Source: Zygnema cylindricum (lineage: Eukaryota > Streptophyta > Zygnematophyceae > Zygnematales > Zygnemataceae). Taken from it: a stretch of DNA of 40,945 bases. The notes beneath the pieces were generated by a model. The model worked only from the letters and a program-made list of their open reading frames with translations. It was not told where the DNA came from and did no database searches. Positions 1 to 10,385 of this stretch are shown here, one piece after another; position 1 is the stretch's first letter, and each line of letters begins with the position of its first letter. The translations under genes and the position numbers were made by a program. The stretch lies in contig JBBHKE010001983.1 in the NCBI GenBank assembly GCA_037447655.1, forward strand, positions 103,860 to 144,804. Direction: 5' to 3'.

Positions 1-300
1 AAAAAAAGTCGCAATCGTCGTCTCCATTTCCAAAATTTTGGATGAGACTAAAACCCTTAAAGGATATAAAAAGGACACTCTAAGATTCGAAAAAAAGAAA
101 TAAAAGAGACTTTTCATTCAAATATTCAATCTTAATCGGATATTATTGATTATTAAGACTGTCCTTGTCTCTATATGCGAGTCATAAACCCTAATTTTTG
201 CGCCAAAAATTGTGAAGTCAAACTCAATAAAACTATTTGATGTTTTTATTTCGTCCGTTTTTTAGATAAAGCTGAGAGCGACGGCTCTTCCATTATTGTA

Positions 301-421
301 CGGAAATACGTGACGTGGCATAGACTGTACTGCGTGATGTGACAAAACGTAGCGTGGCAAGGCGTGACGTGACGTGACGAGACGTGACGTGACGAAAATG
401 AGACACTACGCCATGACGTGA
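301..421. repeat. ACGTG-rich degenerate simple repeat
   Basis: The words cgtgacgtg, gacgtgacg and acgtggca recur about every 5 to 15 bases. The densest part is 361-395, where gacgt/gacga pentamers run almost in tandem. ACGTG is the core of plant G-box and ABRE elements, but the tandem layout without a gene suggests a degenerate microsatellite rather than a promoter. Confidence 0.55.
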
Positions 422-2004
422 CAGCTAACTCTTCCGGCGGCTAACCGCCGGCGGCAGGTCGCCGTCAATTGTCTCCCGGGCGATTTTTTTTTGCATTAAT
501 TTGAACGGCGGTTTTGCACGTCAAAACGAAAATATTGAACGGCCTTAAAATAATACAAGAAACGGTTACTTCAAAAAAAATTGCAAGAACTGCCGGCGAA
601 AACATCGCTTTCGTCTACACTTGTCACGAAAATACTGTTTCTAGATTGTTATGCGGTAAATTATTAAACTAAAGTAGCTATTCAAGCGGGAAGGATTATT
701 ATAAGGTTGCTGTCTTTCAAATTGTACAAAAATAAAGTACGGTACGGAAAGTGGATCATCGACATAGACGTAAATCGTTTTCACTTTTCGCGGTCTTGAT
801 GCAATTGAGGAATCCACGCTATTTATGGAAGATAAGCCTAATTTTATATTTTAGGCGAGGGTTTGAGAAGTTAGATGGAGTCCAATCATCAACGGCTACT
901 TATTGCTTAGAGGGAAAGTACTGTACCTTTATGATCTCACACGTGTAATAGAATGGAGCTTGGCGCGTTAAACACGTGGGAAAAACCTACAAAACCTACA
1001 TGATCGGCGGCTTTTTCCGTACCAAAAAACATTTATAACGTTTTGCTAGAAGCAACATTTTGCGATTTTTCTCAACATTTCACAAAAACTTTCGTGGCAT
1101 TGTTTTGATATTTTTTTTTTGTTTTATCCCGTCGGCCGTAATTTGAACTTTGACTTTCCAGTTTGTCGTTTAGGGTTAAAGCTGTAAATTTTCCAGTACC
1201 GGCCGTTACGTCAAATTCAATGACATTTTTGTATCTTTAGTCGTAAGCGGACGACCTGAGGCTGCGGCGAAACTCGCAGTTAACGCCTAGCGGCCGCTGA
1301 CTGATAACGAACGGTTACGGCTACCTGTAAACCCTAGGGCCGGTAAACTCACTGATAACAAGAAGTTTTCACTGATTTTATCCCGTAAGTGGCAGCCACG
1401 TGGTTTTCTTCAATAAGTGCATGTCACTATCAAGACTAGAAATGGCCCGCCGGTCAGTGCCCAGATATATGATTGGACGCCGCCAAGTTCTGCCATGTCA
1501 GGCTGTACAAAAATCGCACGTGCGTAGGTGGATATGAGACTGACATACTGTCGTATCTGCTCCGCAGATTTGTTACGGAGGCAAGTGCAGGTGAACTGAA
1601 CCCAGGAAATGATTTAGCAATGATTGGTAGCTGAACCCTGAAACTGTCGGGCTCGTTCCGGTTTAGGGACGAGACCGAACCAAACCGAATCAAACCGGTT
1701 TCTCCGCAGTTCGACTCGTCAAATTCGCCTTTTCGGCCCGTCCTGAACCCGGCACCGTAAAATATTACCGCACCCCAAAACCTTTGGAACGCTTTACAGG
1801 ATCCCGTACCTTAAATTCGTTTTTTCACACACACCAAAAAAAATGAGAAAAGGAGACCAGGTAGATCTGACGTGTAGGGAGTTCATAATAAGCTAATAAC
1901 AAATTCGTTGGTCATGTTAATTCATTAATAGCGATAGATAAATCATCAATATACAAAACTTGGTTGAGTAAAAACACTATTAACGACCAGTCAACAACAT
2001 GTTC

Positions 2005-2990
2005 CTAACGTCGTGAATAACTCCTAGTGATCAAAGATTGCAAAAGGGAGAACTTTTCTTGAGCCTCACCTGTCACAGAGGAACAAGTGGACATCAAATA
2101 TTTATGAAATGGGAAGGATCCCTCATTCTTCTTCGAGACCACAAATGCTAAAATTGGAGTTCCTTCCACTAGGTTACCTGATGTGATTATAGACGTTATC
2201 AAAGCCCAAATACAAAGGTAAGTCGTCAACGTTGGTGTGGTCGTAGGGGTCAAGATTGAACCCCCAAAGGAACCCAACAATACGGATGGCCTACAAGGGA
2301 GTAGTCCCTCCGGGATATCAAAAAATTCGTGACCAACAAGCTGATGTAAGGTTGTTTTAAGGCATCTATCGAATTGTGTAAGAGAGATAAAGAAGAAGAG
2401 GTCGTCAATAGTGTGCGAGCCGAATACATTAGATGTTGAGCGAAAGAATGGGTAAGGATGGCAAACACCACTAACGAGTTAAATAGCTTTAAGGTTTCTT
2501 CAAAATGAGCAAGGTCATCTAACAAAGCATCTTACGGCTCTATTAGGTGAACCTAGTGCCATGATGTTTGGTGGAGGAGTATAAGTTCAAAATTTTGATA
2601 AGAGAGCGTTATCTGATAGCACAATCCAAGGGGCACCATAAAACACGTTGAGAACTCTCCAAGATTCCAATGTTTGTCAAATTTACTCAACATGTTATAT
2701 AGTGCCCCTTGAAATGTGCTATCAAAATGTGGAGAAATGAAAACAAGTCGATAGGGTCGAGATCATCGCGAACAAAAGGGAGCAAACAGCATGGGATATC
2801 AAGAATTAACATCTTTCAATCTAGTTTATCGATTGAGGCAGAGAAACGAGCTTTAAAGGGGTAGTTAGGCGATCGTTAGTGGTCGATTTTAAAGAAGCAA
2901 TGTCTCCCAAGGTCTCCTCATGGGAAAAAATGGTATCTCAACCAAAAAGAGGTAACGCGTCAAAATAAATAGTTTATTAGATGAAAGGCA
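2005..2990 (-). pseudogene. Decayed minus-strand coding trace, family unknown
   Basis: Read on the minus strand from about 2990 to 2005, successive frames give protein-like stretches of 30 to 90 residues. They are joined by several frameshifts and stops, for example a stretch ending in SFQGALYNMLSKFD-like residues near 2700 and open frames at 2250-2525 and 2005-2280. Similar coding-like minus-strand stretches appear at about 4042-4430, beyond the solo LTR at 3040-4036, so one old gene or element may have been split by that LTR. I do not recognise the protein. Chance open frames remain a real alternative. Confidence 0.25.
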
Positions 2991-3039
2991 TGTCGTAGCT
3001 CATGAAAGATGGCATTATAATCAAAAATGTTGAAAGAAG

Positions 3040-4036
3040 TGAAGAAATTAGTGATTTCTGAGGTATTTTCTAGGTCTTGTAAAGTAAAAGAAAATGGGTT
3101 AGCTAAGTTAGTTCACTTGAATCCTAACCTCTCTTTGAAGTCCCCACACTTGTTGTAGTCACTGAAGACTAGAGAGAGAGATTGAGCCATGGCTGAGGGG
3201 AGGAGAAGGTGGGAAGATATGGGGGGGTAAAAGTGACAAAGTCACTCTTAACCAAAAAGGTGAGTCCGGCAGGACTCGAACCTTTGACCGGCAGAGCTAG
3301 GCGTAGGCGTCTGCTCTGATCGGTTAGTCGTAGATATCGTTAAAGTACATAGTGTTCGATAACTATTTAAAGATGTCATTAAACAAAAAACCATTTAACT
3401 AGTTATACGGACTTAGTGTAACATAGATTTAGTCATACGGTACTTCGCACGAAACAAACATATCGGACATTTGTTTGGACGGCTGACATCGAAAGCTGGT
3501 CTACATCGGACGGCTTGCATTTAGCCGACATCACGGAATAACCACTTTGGCGGTTTGCGGTCATAACGTCACCGGATGACACGTGGCGCACTCCCAAGAG
3601 CGCATCACAATAAGTAAAAAGACGACAAGCGTTTGCCCCTCACCTACATGGTACACTAACCGTACAGGAAGTACCACGCCTTGTGTACCTTACTGTACGA
3701 TACACTCCTTTGATTGGCTAGGTACATCAGTAATAGAGGGTTTAGAGAGGGGTTTTAGAACTAAGGACAATCTGAGGCAGCCGCCACTCTCCCAGTGAGC
3801 TTGTATACAAAAGGCCAACTTTGACCTCAAATAATTAACTACTCATTTGAGCGAATTTGGAGATATTTTTTGCGTCTGACTCACGGGAGTCACGCCCTTA
3901 CAGGAGTGAGGATTGTCAAATCTTTTGGGGGTCAGACTGATTTCTATTCTTAGGCAAAGTGGGAAAGCATATTTTATCCTAGAGGGCTTGTGGTAGAGTG
4001 CTAATTCCGTGTGCCAATGGCAGCCATAAAATTACA
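3040..4036 (+). mobile_element. Solo LTR of the copia group, TSD AGAAG
   Basis: The 997-bp unit begins TGAAGAAATTAGTG and ends AAAATTACA. It is flanked by a perfect 5-bp target duplication AGAAG at 3035-3039 and 4037-4041. It has the full anatomy of the other copia LTRs here: the tattttctaggt motif near the start, an initiator-like ccatggct around 3187, an antisense tRNA-like block, an ACGTGG box near 3580, an inverted CCAAT (gattgg) near 3713 and a TATA-like gtatacaaaa near 3801. No internal domain is attached, so it is a solo LTR left by recombination between the two LTRs of a former element. Confidence 0.9.
3261..3333 (-). other. Antisense tRNA-like block in solo LTR
   Basis: On the minus strand this block contains a perfect tRNA B box, GGTTCGAGTCC (3272-3282 on the plus strand). 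It is followed by seven acceptor-like bases, and upstream lies a D-loop-like word, CGATCAGAGC. A GAGC...GCTC pair encloses a central loop. It is not a complete canonical tRNA, because no matching 5' acceptor half was found. It looks like a tRNA-derived segment fixed inside the LTR and opposite in sense to LTR transcription. Confidence 0.55.
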
Positions 4037-4041
4037 AGAAG

Positions 4042-4772
4042 TGGTGAAGTCGCCTTGGAGCATTAAACAATTCAATTGTAAGCCATAGTTTGTTTGTATG
4101 TCGTAAATAACCGCCTTACAATCTGTCATGTAGTGACACCAGATTGATGTAGGAAAAAGTGGTTTTGAAATGTTTTTTGAATTTAAATGTTTTTTGAATT
4201 TAAAGGCACCTTGATATAACTACTGGAGGATGGAAAAATCCCCTTACACCAATCTACAAGACACCTTCGATAGCTTCGTGACACCAAAAAGGCCTACAAT
4301 TGCCAAAATTTGTGTAATGGCAACGCGTATATGTCCCAAAGCCATTTGGGAACCTTCCTTAAAAAACACATCGAATCCTTATGTTGGACAATCAATAAAA
4401 AAAAATATCATTAGAGTTTGTTAAGCAACCCGAGAGCCCCTGTCCAAGGAATAAGCCTAGTCAACCAAGGCATGTTGATTGAAATCAATGGTTCAAATAG
4501 GTCATGCAATTAAATAAAAGGCAAACCTTTATAAGGTGGTAGGTGTTCGTGTCTTTAGGGCCTCGACTGTCCAAAAATTTGGGTCTTCGACCAACATTAG
4601 AGAGTTTACAACAACGTCTGAGATGCAGAACACGAGGTATGTGAGTCATAGATGTCTAGCATATATCTTAGAGTTGAGGTAAGAAATTGAGTAAAAAATC
4701 ATAAAATATACACGATCGTGTTAGAGGAAATTATGATATCCACCTTAAAATGATAGGTATCTCAATCTAGTT
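4042..4772. other. Unassigned DNA between solo LTR and copia B
   Basis: There is no intact gene here. A short direct duplication of tgttttttgaatttaaa lies at about 4170-4204, and the palindrome cacgatcgtg lies near 4710. Minus-strand frames at about 4042-4430 are coding-like but broken and may continue the trace seen at 2005-2990. The right end abuts the 5-bp target site GTAAT (4773-4777) of copia element B. Confidence 0.4.
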
Positions 4773-4990
4773 GTAATTGTTGAAATTATTAGATTTATGT
4801 GGTATTTTCTAGGTCTAAATAGTTCAATACAAAAAAGAAAAGAAAAAGGTGGACATCCTCCATCCACCTCCTCTCTCTACCCACCATACTTGTTGTAGTC
4901 ACTGAGGGATAGAGAGGGTGGTTGAGCCATGGCTGTCTTAGCTCAGCAGGCAGGTCTAAAGAGTGACTTAAGTCACTCTCAACAAAAGGT

Positions 4991-5063
4991 TGAGTCCGGC
5001 ATGAGTTGAACCTCCGACCGGCAGAGCGCGGCATAGCCCTTAGCTCTATCCAGTCTGTCGTAG
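4991..5063 (-). other. Antisense tRNA-like block in copia B 5' LTR
   Basis: The minus strand carries a D-loop-like ACTGGATAGAGC, a GAGC/GCTC pair, and a decayed B box GGTTCAACTCA followed by CGGACTCA. This is the same arrangement as in the 3' LTR, where the B box is perfect, so the LTR inherited it rather than gaining it by chance. Confidence 0.5.
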
Positions 5064-5562
5064 AAGTCCGTTAAGAGATATAGGGTTGAATATTTATTTA
5101 AACTATTGTATGGTACTGAAATCAATTAACTAGAATTTGAACGAAGGAACATAGAACTTGTTAAAATTTAGTGCGGACGTCATTTCGCACAAAAAAAATG
5201 AATCGGACATTTATTTCGACGGTCGACATTAAATGTCGAATTTAATCCGACGGCACATATCATCGCCGAGATCGCGGAATGGTCACTTTGGCTTTTATGA
5301 ACGTGGCATGACTTGGCGCCGCGTGGAAGGATGACATTCGGTCGCGGGAATTCCAAGGAATGTACGGACGAGTTGAAAAGTGACACGCGTCCTCTTAGTG
5401 GCCTTGTCGTACACAGGTCGTACAAAAAAGACATCGCCCATAGTACCTTTCTGTACTTTACAGTCATATGATTGGTTCGTACTTTAGTAGATAGGGGCTG
5501 TGAGAGGGGTTTTAGGACTTAGGAAATTTGGTAGGTAGTCACCTCTATCTAAGAGAGCTTTG

Positions 5563-5570
5563 TATAAAAT
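5563..5570 (+). promoter_or_regulatory. TATA box of copia B 5' LTR
   Basis: TATAAAAT lies about 95 bp downstream of an inverted CCAAT box (gattgg, about 5469). The same spacing of CCAAT and TATA is seen in the B 3' LTR (29912-29919) and in the solo LTR at 35060-36051 (TATAAAAG at 35820-35827), so this is very likely the Pol II core promoter of the LTR. Confidence 0.6.
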
Positions 5571-5784
5571 TGGCATTTTTGCCGGCTCATAACTTATCAG
5601 CTAGATGGTCGTTTTCAGTGATTCTTTTTGCTACGGACTCAGGGGAATCCATGCTGCACAAGGGTGCACTCAAATTGTCAGTTTGCCTTCCAAGAGAGAA
5701 GTGGCTGTGGCTTGAAGTGGGTTAGTTAAATAGTATTTAGAGGATTCCTGTATTCTATGGTCCAATGGAGGACATAGAATTTCT

Positions 5785-5803
5785 GGTTATGCGCCCACCC
5801 TCT
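5785..5803 (+). other. Primer-binding site, half-tRNA initiator Met type (copia B)
   Basis: The bases immediately after the LTR, GGTTATGCGCCCACC, match 14 of 15 positions of the complement of the anticodon stem-loop of plant initiator tRNA-Met (remembered sequence), and do not match the tRNA 3' end. Drosophila copia and some algal elements prime from a cleaved half of this tRNA. The same site in copia A has a different single mismatch, which supports the assignment. Confidence 0.75.
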
Positions 5804-6032
5804 AGGGTGCCCACTTTCAATGGATATGGGTTCATCTATTGGGAAGCCATGATGATATGAGTTTTGTGCGAGAAACAATACTCGGGTATCGTTAGTGGAC
5901 AATTGAAAAGTCCACCTTCGGGAACTTCACCAGGATTTTGAGAAGTAAGGTTTCCTGCAGCAACGGCTGCCTCAGCGGAGGAGGCAGATGATGGGGACAA
6001 CAGTGTGTGCGAAAAGGGGAAACGGAAGGAGA
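5804..6032 (+). other. Leader and start of gag region of copia B
   Basis: This segment follows the primer site and parallels the copia A leader, with shared words such as aagyatgatgat near 5850 and agtggac near 5895. It is cut at GGAGA (6028-6032), the target site of copia A. The reading continues after 12962. No long open frame survives here. Confidence 0.6.
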
Positions 6033-6263
6033 TGTAGAAATTAATGGTCCATTTTAAGTATTTTCTAGGTCTAAATAGAAATATAGAAAGAAGCCGAGGC
6101 AGTCTACCTCTAACTTCTCTCTCTAACTCTTCTCTCTCTAACTCTCAAACTTGTCGCAGTCACTGAGAAATTGGAGAGGGAGCTAGAGCCATGGCTACCT
6201 AGGCTATCCAGAGGTTTACGGGAAATTTATATTAGTTAGGGGTTTATTTACTAAAAGGTATGT

Positions 6264-6302
6264 GCCGGCGACAGGATTTTAACCTGGTACCTGCCGGCCG
6301 GC
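6264..6302 (-). other. Antisense tRNA-like minihelix in copia A 5' LTR
   Basis: The 39-nt segment can fold as a 7-bp stem (GCCGGCG against GGCCGGC, 6 of 7 pairs), a 5-bp T-stem (acagg/cctgg, 4 of 5) with a 7-nt loop, and an 8-nt linker, like the acceptor stem plus T-arm of a tRNA. The stem sequence differs from that in the LTRs at 20599 and 35060, yet pairing is mostly kept. Confidence 0.5.
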
Positions 6303-7103
6303 AAACAGCCAGTAGCCGGTAGCCTAAGCCGTTAAGTCTAGGAGTAGTGTTATGTATTATATGGTTTGATAATTACTAAAACATTTATACGTAGGATAGT
6401 TCATTTAAGTGTAACTGATTACGGGAGACATATATCCACTAAATGTAAAAGTACGGATTACGGTACGGATAAGAAACCAATACCGCGCATTTAATTCTTT
6501 AGTGAAACGAATAACGCGCATGTATTTATTACGGCTACGATTAAATGTGAATTTAATCGAACAGCCAGAATTAACGTCGAGATCGCGGAAGAGGATTTCG
6601 GCGGTTTGTGGTCATCGCCACATCGGATAACACGTGGCGGAATGACATTGGTTCGCGGCATCTCCGAGGATTAAGGGAGCGAATCCGGACATACCACGTG
6701 TCGACATTTAGGCCATGTCGTACAATGGCCGTACATAAAGTACACCGGCAGCTGTACTTTTGTGTACGAAACTGAAATGTGATTGGCTCCGTTCATCTGT
6801 AAATAGAGTCTATGAGAGAGATAGGACTTAGAAAAATTAGAAGATAGGACCCTCTCTCCCAAAGAGCTTCTGTACAAAAGGTCAACTTTGACCCTCCATA
6901 ACTTACTACTCAGGGGAGCAAATTGAGAGATTCTTTTTGCTATCAACTCAGGGGAGTCTTGTCTTCACACGGGTGAAGTTGGTCAGAGTTTTTGTCTGAC
7001 AGGGTGGCAGTTAATTTTGCTGAAACACAAAGGGGTCAGGGTTATCCTAGAGGATTCTTGGAAGCTGTCCACTCTGAGGACTTATGGAGGTCTCAGAGTT
7101 TCA

Positions 7104-7561
7104 GCCATTGGATCGCGACATCTCCGAGGATTAACGGAGCGAATCCAGACATACCACGTGTCGACATTTAGGCCATTTCGTACAGTGTCCGTACAGAAAG
7201 TCCACCGGCAGCTATACTTTTGTGTACGCAACTGTAATCTGATTGTCTCCGTACATCAGTAGATAGAGTCTGTGAGAGAGATAGGACTAAGAAATTTTAG
7301 GAGATAGGACCCTCTCTCCCAGAGAGCTTCTATACAAAAGGTCAACTTTGACCCTCCATAACTTACTGCTCAAGGTGCAAATTCAGAGATTCTTTTTGCT
7401 ATCGACTCAGGGGAGTCTTGCCTTCACAAGGTTGAAGTTGGTCAGAGTTATTATCTTCCAAGGTGGCAGTTGTTTTTACTGAAAGACAATGGGGTCACGG
7501 TTATCCTAGAGGCTTCTTCGAAGTTGTCCACTCTGAGGACTTATGGAGGTCTCAGAGATCA
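7104..7561 (+). repeat. Tandem copy of the LTR 3' half
   Basis: The segment cattggatcgcgacatctcc and what follows repeats the sequence starting at 6646 with an offset of about 460 bp and a few small differences. It duplicates the inverted CCAAT, the TATA-like tatacaaaa and the ggtcaactttgacc palindrome (6880-6893 and 7340-7353), and so a second potential start region. Confidence 0.85.
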
Positions 7562-7580
7562 GGTTATAGGCCCACCCTCC
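7562..7580 (+). other. Primer-binding site, half-tRNA initiator Met type (copia A)
   Basis: GGTTATAGGCCCACC matches the complement of the plant initiator tRNA-Met anticodon arm at 14 of 15 positions (tRNA sequence from memory). It lies directly after the LTR end. Copia B has the same site with a different mismatch. Confidence 0.75.
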
Positions 7581-7780
7581 AAGGTACGAAACTTTAATGA
7601 AACTGGCTTCATATACTAGGAAAGTATGATGATAGGAGCTCTATGCGAAAAAAAGGTTTGGGGGATAGTGAGTGGACGGTTGGGGCGTCATCCAGTCTTC
7701 GAATTCCTCCAGGGTTTGGAGGAAGCAAATTCTCCAGGAAAGAGGATCCACCTTCAATGGAGGAAACAAAAAAATGAGAG

Positions 7781-8674
7781 GTGGTGGACAAAGGACAGGA
7801 GAAGGAGGCGACCACACCAATAGTATCTATCTCGGCATTCATGTCACCTGTTTCGAGGAACGAGGAGAATTATACTGAAACCTGGGACTTCAACAATATG
7901 GCGGCAAAGCACTTCATCCTACGCCATCTCACTCAAGGACTTGCATGTCCTCATTTGCAGGTAGAAAGGGCATCCGATCTTTGGATGTCTCTCATAGAAA
8001 TGTACCGAAGTGGTACGATTTAGCAACAACATTTGGCTGATCAGAAAGTTAAGAAGTATGTATACAAAGGGGGGAAGATGTTGGATTTTTGCAATGAGCT
8101 TGCTACACTCTTCATGGAGCTAGAGAGTGCGGGAAAAGATTTTAGTGAAAAAGAAAAGGTTAACTATTTACTGATGAAGTTACCCGATGAGTTCGAGAAC
8201 ATAGTCAACCGTGTGTAGGACTTGCGTGACTCAAGGTGGATATGTAACTCAGTGGTAGGGATGATTCTCGTTCGGGAGAATACGATTAAGATCCGAAGAG
8301 GAGGAAAGAGTGGCCAAGCCTTGGCAACTGCGACCGATTGGAGGAACAAGGAATCCTGGTAACCGGTCGGAAACCTTGGGGGGAGGGAGCAGAAAAATCA
8401 GACCGACGAGTTCGGACCAAGGGCTCCCAAAGGTTTATGTCATTTTTGTAACAAACCTGGGCACTATATGGCAGAGTGCACTAAGCTAATCGAGCTTCGG
8501 TTAAAGGAGGGGCAGACTAGTGGTACCCCGAGAGGAAAGAAAAAGGCCCTTGTGAAACAGGTACATGAGGCGGAATCCGAGGACGAGGACGATGAGCTCC
8601 TTTTAGATGAGGAGTTGGAGGCGAAAACGTGGTCCAAATTCCACGAAGGCATAAATGTGCTTACGGTGGATTGA
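7781..8674 (+). pseudogene. gag: Copia A gag (capsid/nucleocapsid), broken
   Basis: This is the structural protein of the virus-like particle. In one frame it reads the copia gag core, with FILRHLTQG near 7912, ERASDLWMSLIEMY near 7968, YKGGKMLDFCNELATLFMEL near 8063 and LPDEFENIVNRV near 8182. It ends with a zinc knuckle CHFCNKPGHYMAEC (CX2CX4HX4C, from 8438) and an acidic tail rich in E and D. In-frame stops are at 8021-8023 and 8216-8218, both TAG where relatives would have CAG. The start is uncertain: the Met at 7781 is the first in frame, but the frame near 7750 also opens. A frame change near 8660 leads into protease, so the element as it stands cannot make a Gag-Pol. Confidence 0.85.
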
Positions 8675-8825
8675 AAGGTGAAGCAGGCTGGATTGTAGAT
8701 TCAGGTGCCTCCATGCACATGTGTAAGGATAGGCACCTGTTCACTAAGATAATAAATATTCCCACCGTAGAGATACAGTACGGGGAGGGAAGGAAGTCAC
8801 CACTACTCTTGTAGGATCGATAGAT
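8629..8825 (+). pseudogene. pol: Copia A aspartic protease, broken
   Basis: WIVDSGASMHM contains the retroviral-type active-site triad DSG with Asp at 8698-8700. This protease would cut the Gag-Pol polyprotein inside the particle. The frame is shifted relative to gag, and shifts again near 8800 before ILTFSDLLFI, where the protease and the region before integrase continue. It is a normal first pol domain of Ty1/copia, damaged by two frame changes. Confidence 0.8.
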
Positions 8826-10381
8826 TTGAAAGTGTTAGTAGAAGGAAAGACATCTATATTAACATTCTCCGATCTATTGTTTATTCTGGAGCTGAACAAA
8901 AACCTCATCTCTACATCTGTATTAGATGATAAGGGTTTTTTTACTAGCACTAGGGAAGGAGTCTTTACTGCTAGTTTTGAGGAGGATGTCTATTTCATTG
9001 CTGAGAAAGATAGCCAGGGGATGTTTAGGCTGATTTTAACTAATGAAACAAAGAAACTTTATTATGCTGGTGTTCATGATATTATGATGTGGCATAAGAG
9101 GCTTGGGCATGTAAATCTAGATAAGTTAAGTGAGATGAAAAAGATGGGAGTGGTGGAAGGGATTCAGTTCAGTGAGAGTGATGATATAAGTGATTGTAGT
9201 GGATGTGCTCAAGGTAAAGCACACAGGTTACCCTTTCTTAAAACAACCACCTATAAGGGAGAAAATATTCTAGATCTAGTACACACAGATATTTGAGGAC
9301 CGGCTAAAGTGCCCTTACCGGGGGGGAGGAGATTTATGATGAAAATAACTGATGATTGGTCTCGGTATTCCCGGGTGTATTTTTTGAAAAACAAGTCCGA
9401 AGCTCAAGATTGTTTTAGACAATATAAAGCATGGAGAAAAAAACTCCATGAAACTCCTATCAAGAGAATAAGGAGTGGCAATGGTGGAGAGTATACTTCT
9501 AACCAGTTTGAGGATCTTCTCAGGGAAGATGGGGTCCAACACCAAAAGACAGTTCCAGAAAAACCCGGAACAGAATGGGGTAGCTGAAAGGTTAAATAGA
9601 ACACTAAGTGATAGTGCTAGAAGTATGTTGTCAAATAAGAAGATAGGAAAAAGGTTGGTGGGCAGAAGCAATGAACTGTGCTAATTATCTCAAAAATAGA
9701 GTTCTTACTTCAGCTATAAAAGATCAAACACCTTTTGAGAGAAAGACAGGCTGGAAACCAGACATTTCTCACTTAAAGGTTTTCGGCAGTCAAGTATTCA
9801 ATCTAGATACAGATCGGTCTAATTGGAAGCTAGATCCTAAAGGAAAACCGGGATACTTATCAGGATATGATGAGGATGTTAAAGGATATAGAGTTTATGA
9901 TCTAAAAAGGGAAGATATAATCTTAGTAAAGCATCTAGTAGTTATGGATGAACGAAAGTTTGTGGATCCCTTCAAATATACGAAGTCAGTAAAAATCAGA
10001 TTTGAATCAGAAAATTCAGATGACTTTGAGCTTCCTAACTATCCAGGTTTTAGAGAAGATGACATTCTTACAGGTACAAATCACCCCGAAAAGGACTCGG
10101 CTCTGGAAACTCCAGTGACAACTCTACCCGAAGCGGAAGACGTGGTGGAAATTGATTCGGAATCAAGGGATAGTGGAGAAGCCGAGTTTGTTCGAAAGAA
10201 TCCACAAGAACCATCTATTCCGGCCTCAGATTTTGAGAGGGGGAGGAGAAGTAGCAAAAGACTGCAAGAAAAACAGGTTAATAACAAGGTAACTAAACTA
10301 TCTCATCAAGATGAACCTCAAACTTATGGAGAGGCGATGACTTGTCCAGAAAAAAAATCAGTGGAAGACAGCGATCAATGA
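8826..10381 (+). pseudogene. pol: Copia A integrase, broken
   Basis: The GAG-pre-integrase zinc domain is visible as MMWHKRLGHV (9090 region) and CSGCAQGKAH (about 9196), giving the HHCC pattern. The catalytic core follows. The first Asp is in LVHTDI (about 9290), next to an in-frame TGA at 9294-9296 where TGG is expected. The second reads RSGNGGEY instead of RSDNGGEY, so the second catalytic Asp is replaced by Gly. The Glu is in NGVAERLNRTL after a frame change near 9560. A frame change near 9670 leads to the C-terminal part with FGSQVFNLDT and KPGYLSGYDED, then a Ser/Glu-rich tail to 10381. This enzyme would have joined the cDNA to host DNA. It is inactive in this copy. Confidence 0.85.
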
Positions 10382-10385
10382 AGAG

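Larger units (their letters stand above)
1..3034. other. Unassigned non-coding DNA
   Basis: No gene, RNA gene or bounded mobile element is supported in this stretch. It is AT-rich with short GC-rich patches, including an ACGTG-rich simple repeat at about 301-421 and a mirrored patch rich in accgaacc and ggtttagg words near 1640-1740. Open frames here are short and resemble no family I know. A decayed minus-strand coding trace occupies the right end and is listed separately. This DNA is probably older, eroded repeats. Confidence 0.5.
4778..5784 (+). repeat. 5' LTR of copia element B
   Basis: It begins TGTTGAAATTATTAG, and its end (gaatttct) corresponds to gaatttca in the 3' copy. It has exactly the same length as the 3' LTR at 29127-30133. 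Promoter-like elements in order are an ACGTGG-like box near 5320, gattgg (inverted CCAAT) near 5469 and TATAAAAT at 5563-5570, which places the likely U3/R border about 220 bp before the LTR end. Divergence from the 3' LTR could date the insertion if counted. Confidence 0.93.
6033..7561 (+). repeat. 5' LTR of copia A with internal tandem duplication
   Basis: The first 1071 bp (6033-7103) is a full LTR ending GAGTTTCA. It is followed directly by a second copy of roughly its last 458 bp (7104-7561), ending AGATCA right at the primer site. The 3' LTR (11909-12962) is 1054 bp without the duplication, so the duplication arose after insertion or was not templated from this copy. Each part carries gattg(g/t)ctccgtacatc and the ggtcaactttgacc palindrome. 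Confidence 0.88.

Noticed and set aside
3028-3040. TGTTGAAAG at 3028 as the start of the first solo LTR
   Set aside because: No target duplication fits that start; starting at TGAAGAAATT (3040) gives a perfect AGAAG on both sides.
9315-9671. Minus-strand open frames over copia integrase and other pol genes
   Set aside because: They are shadows of the plus-strand pol reading.
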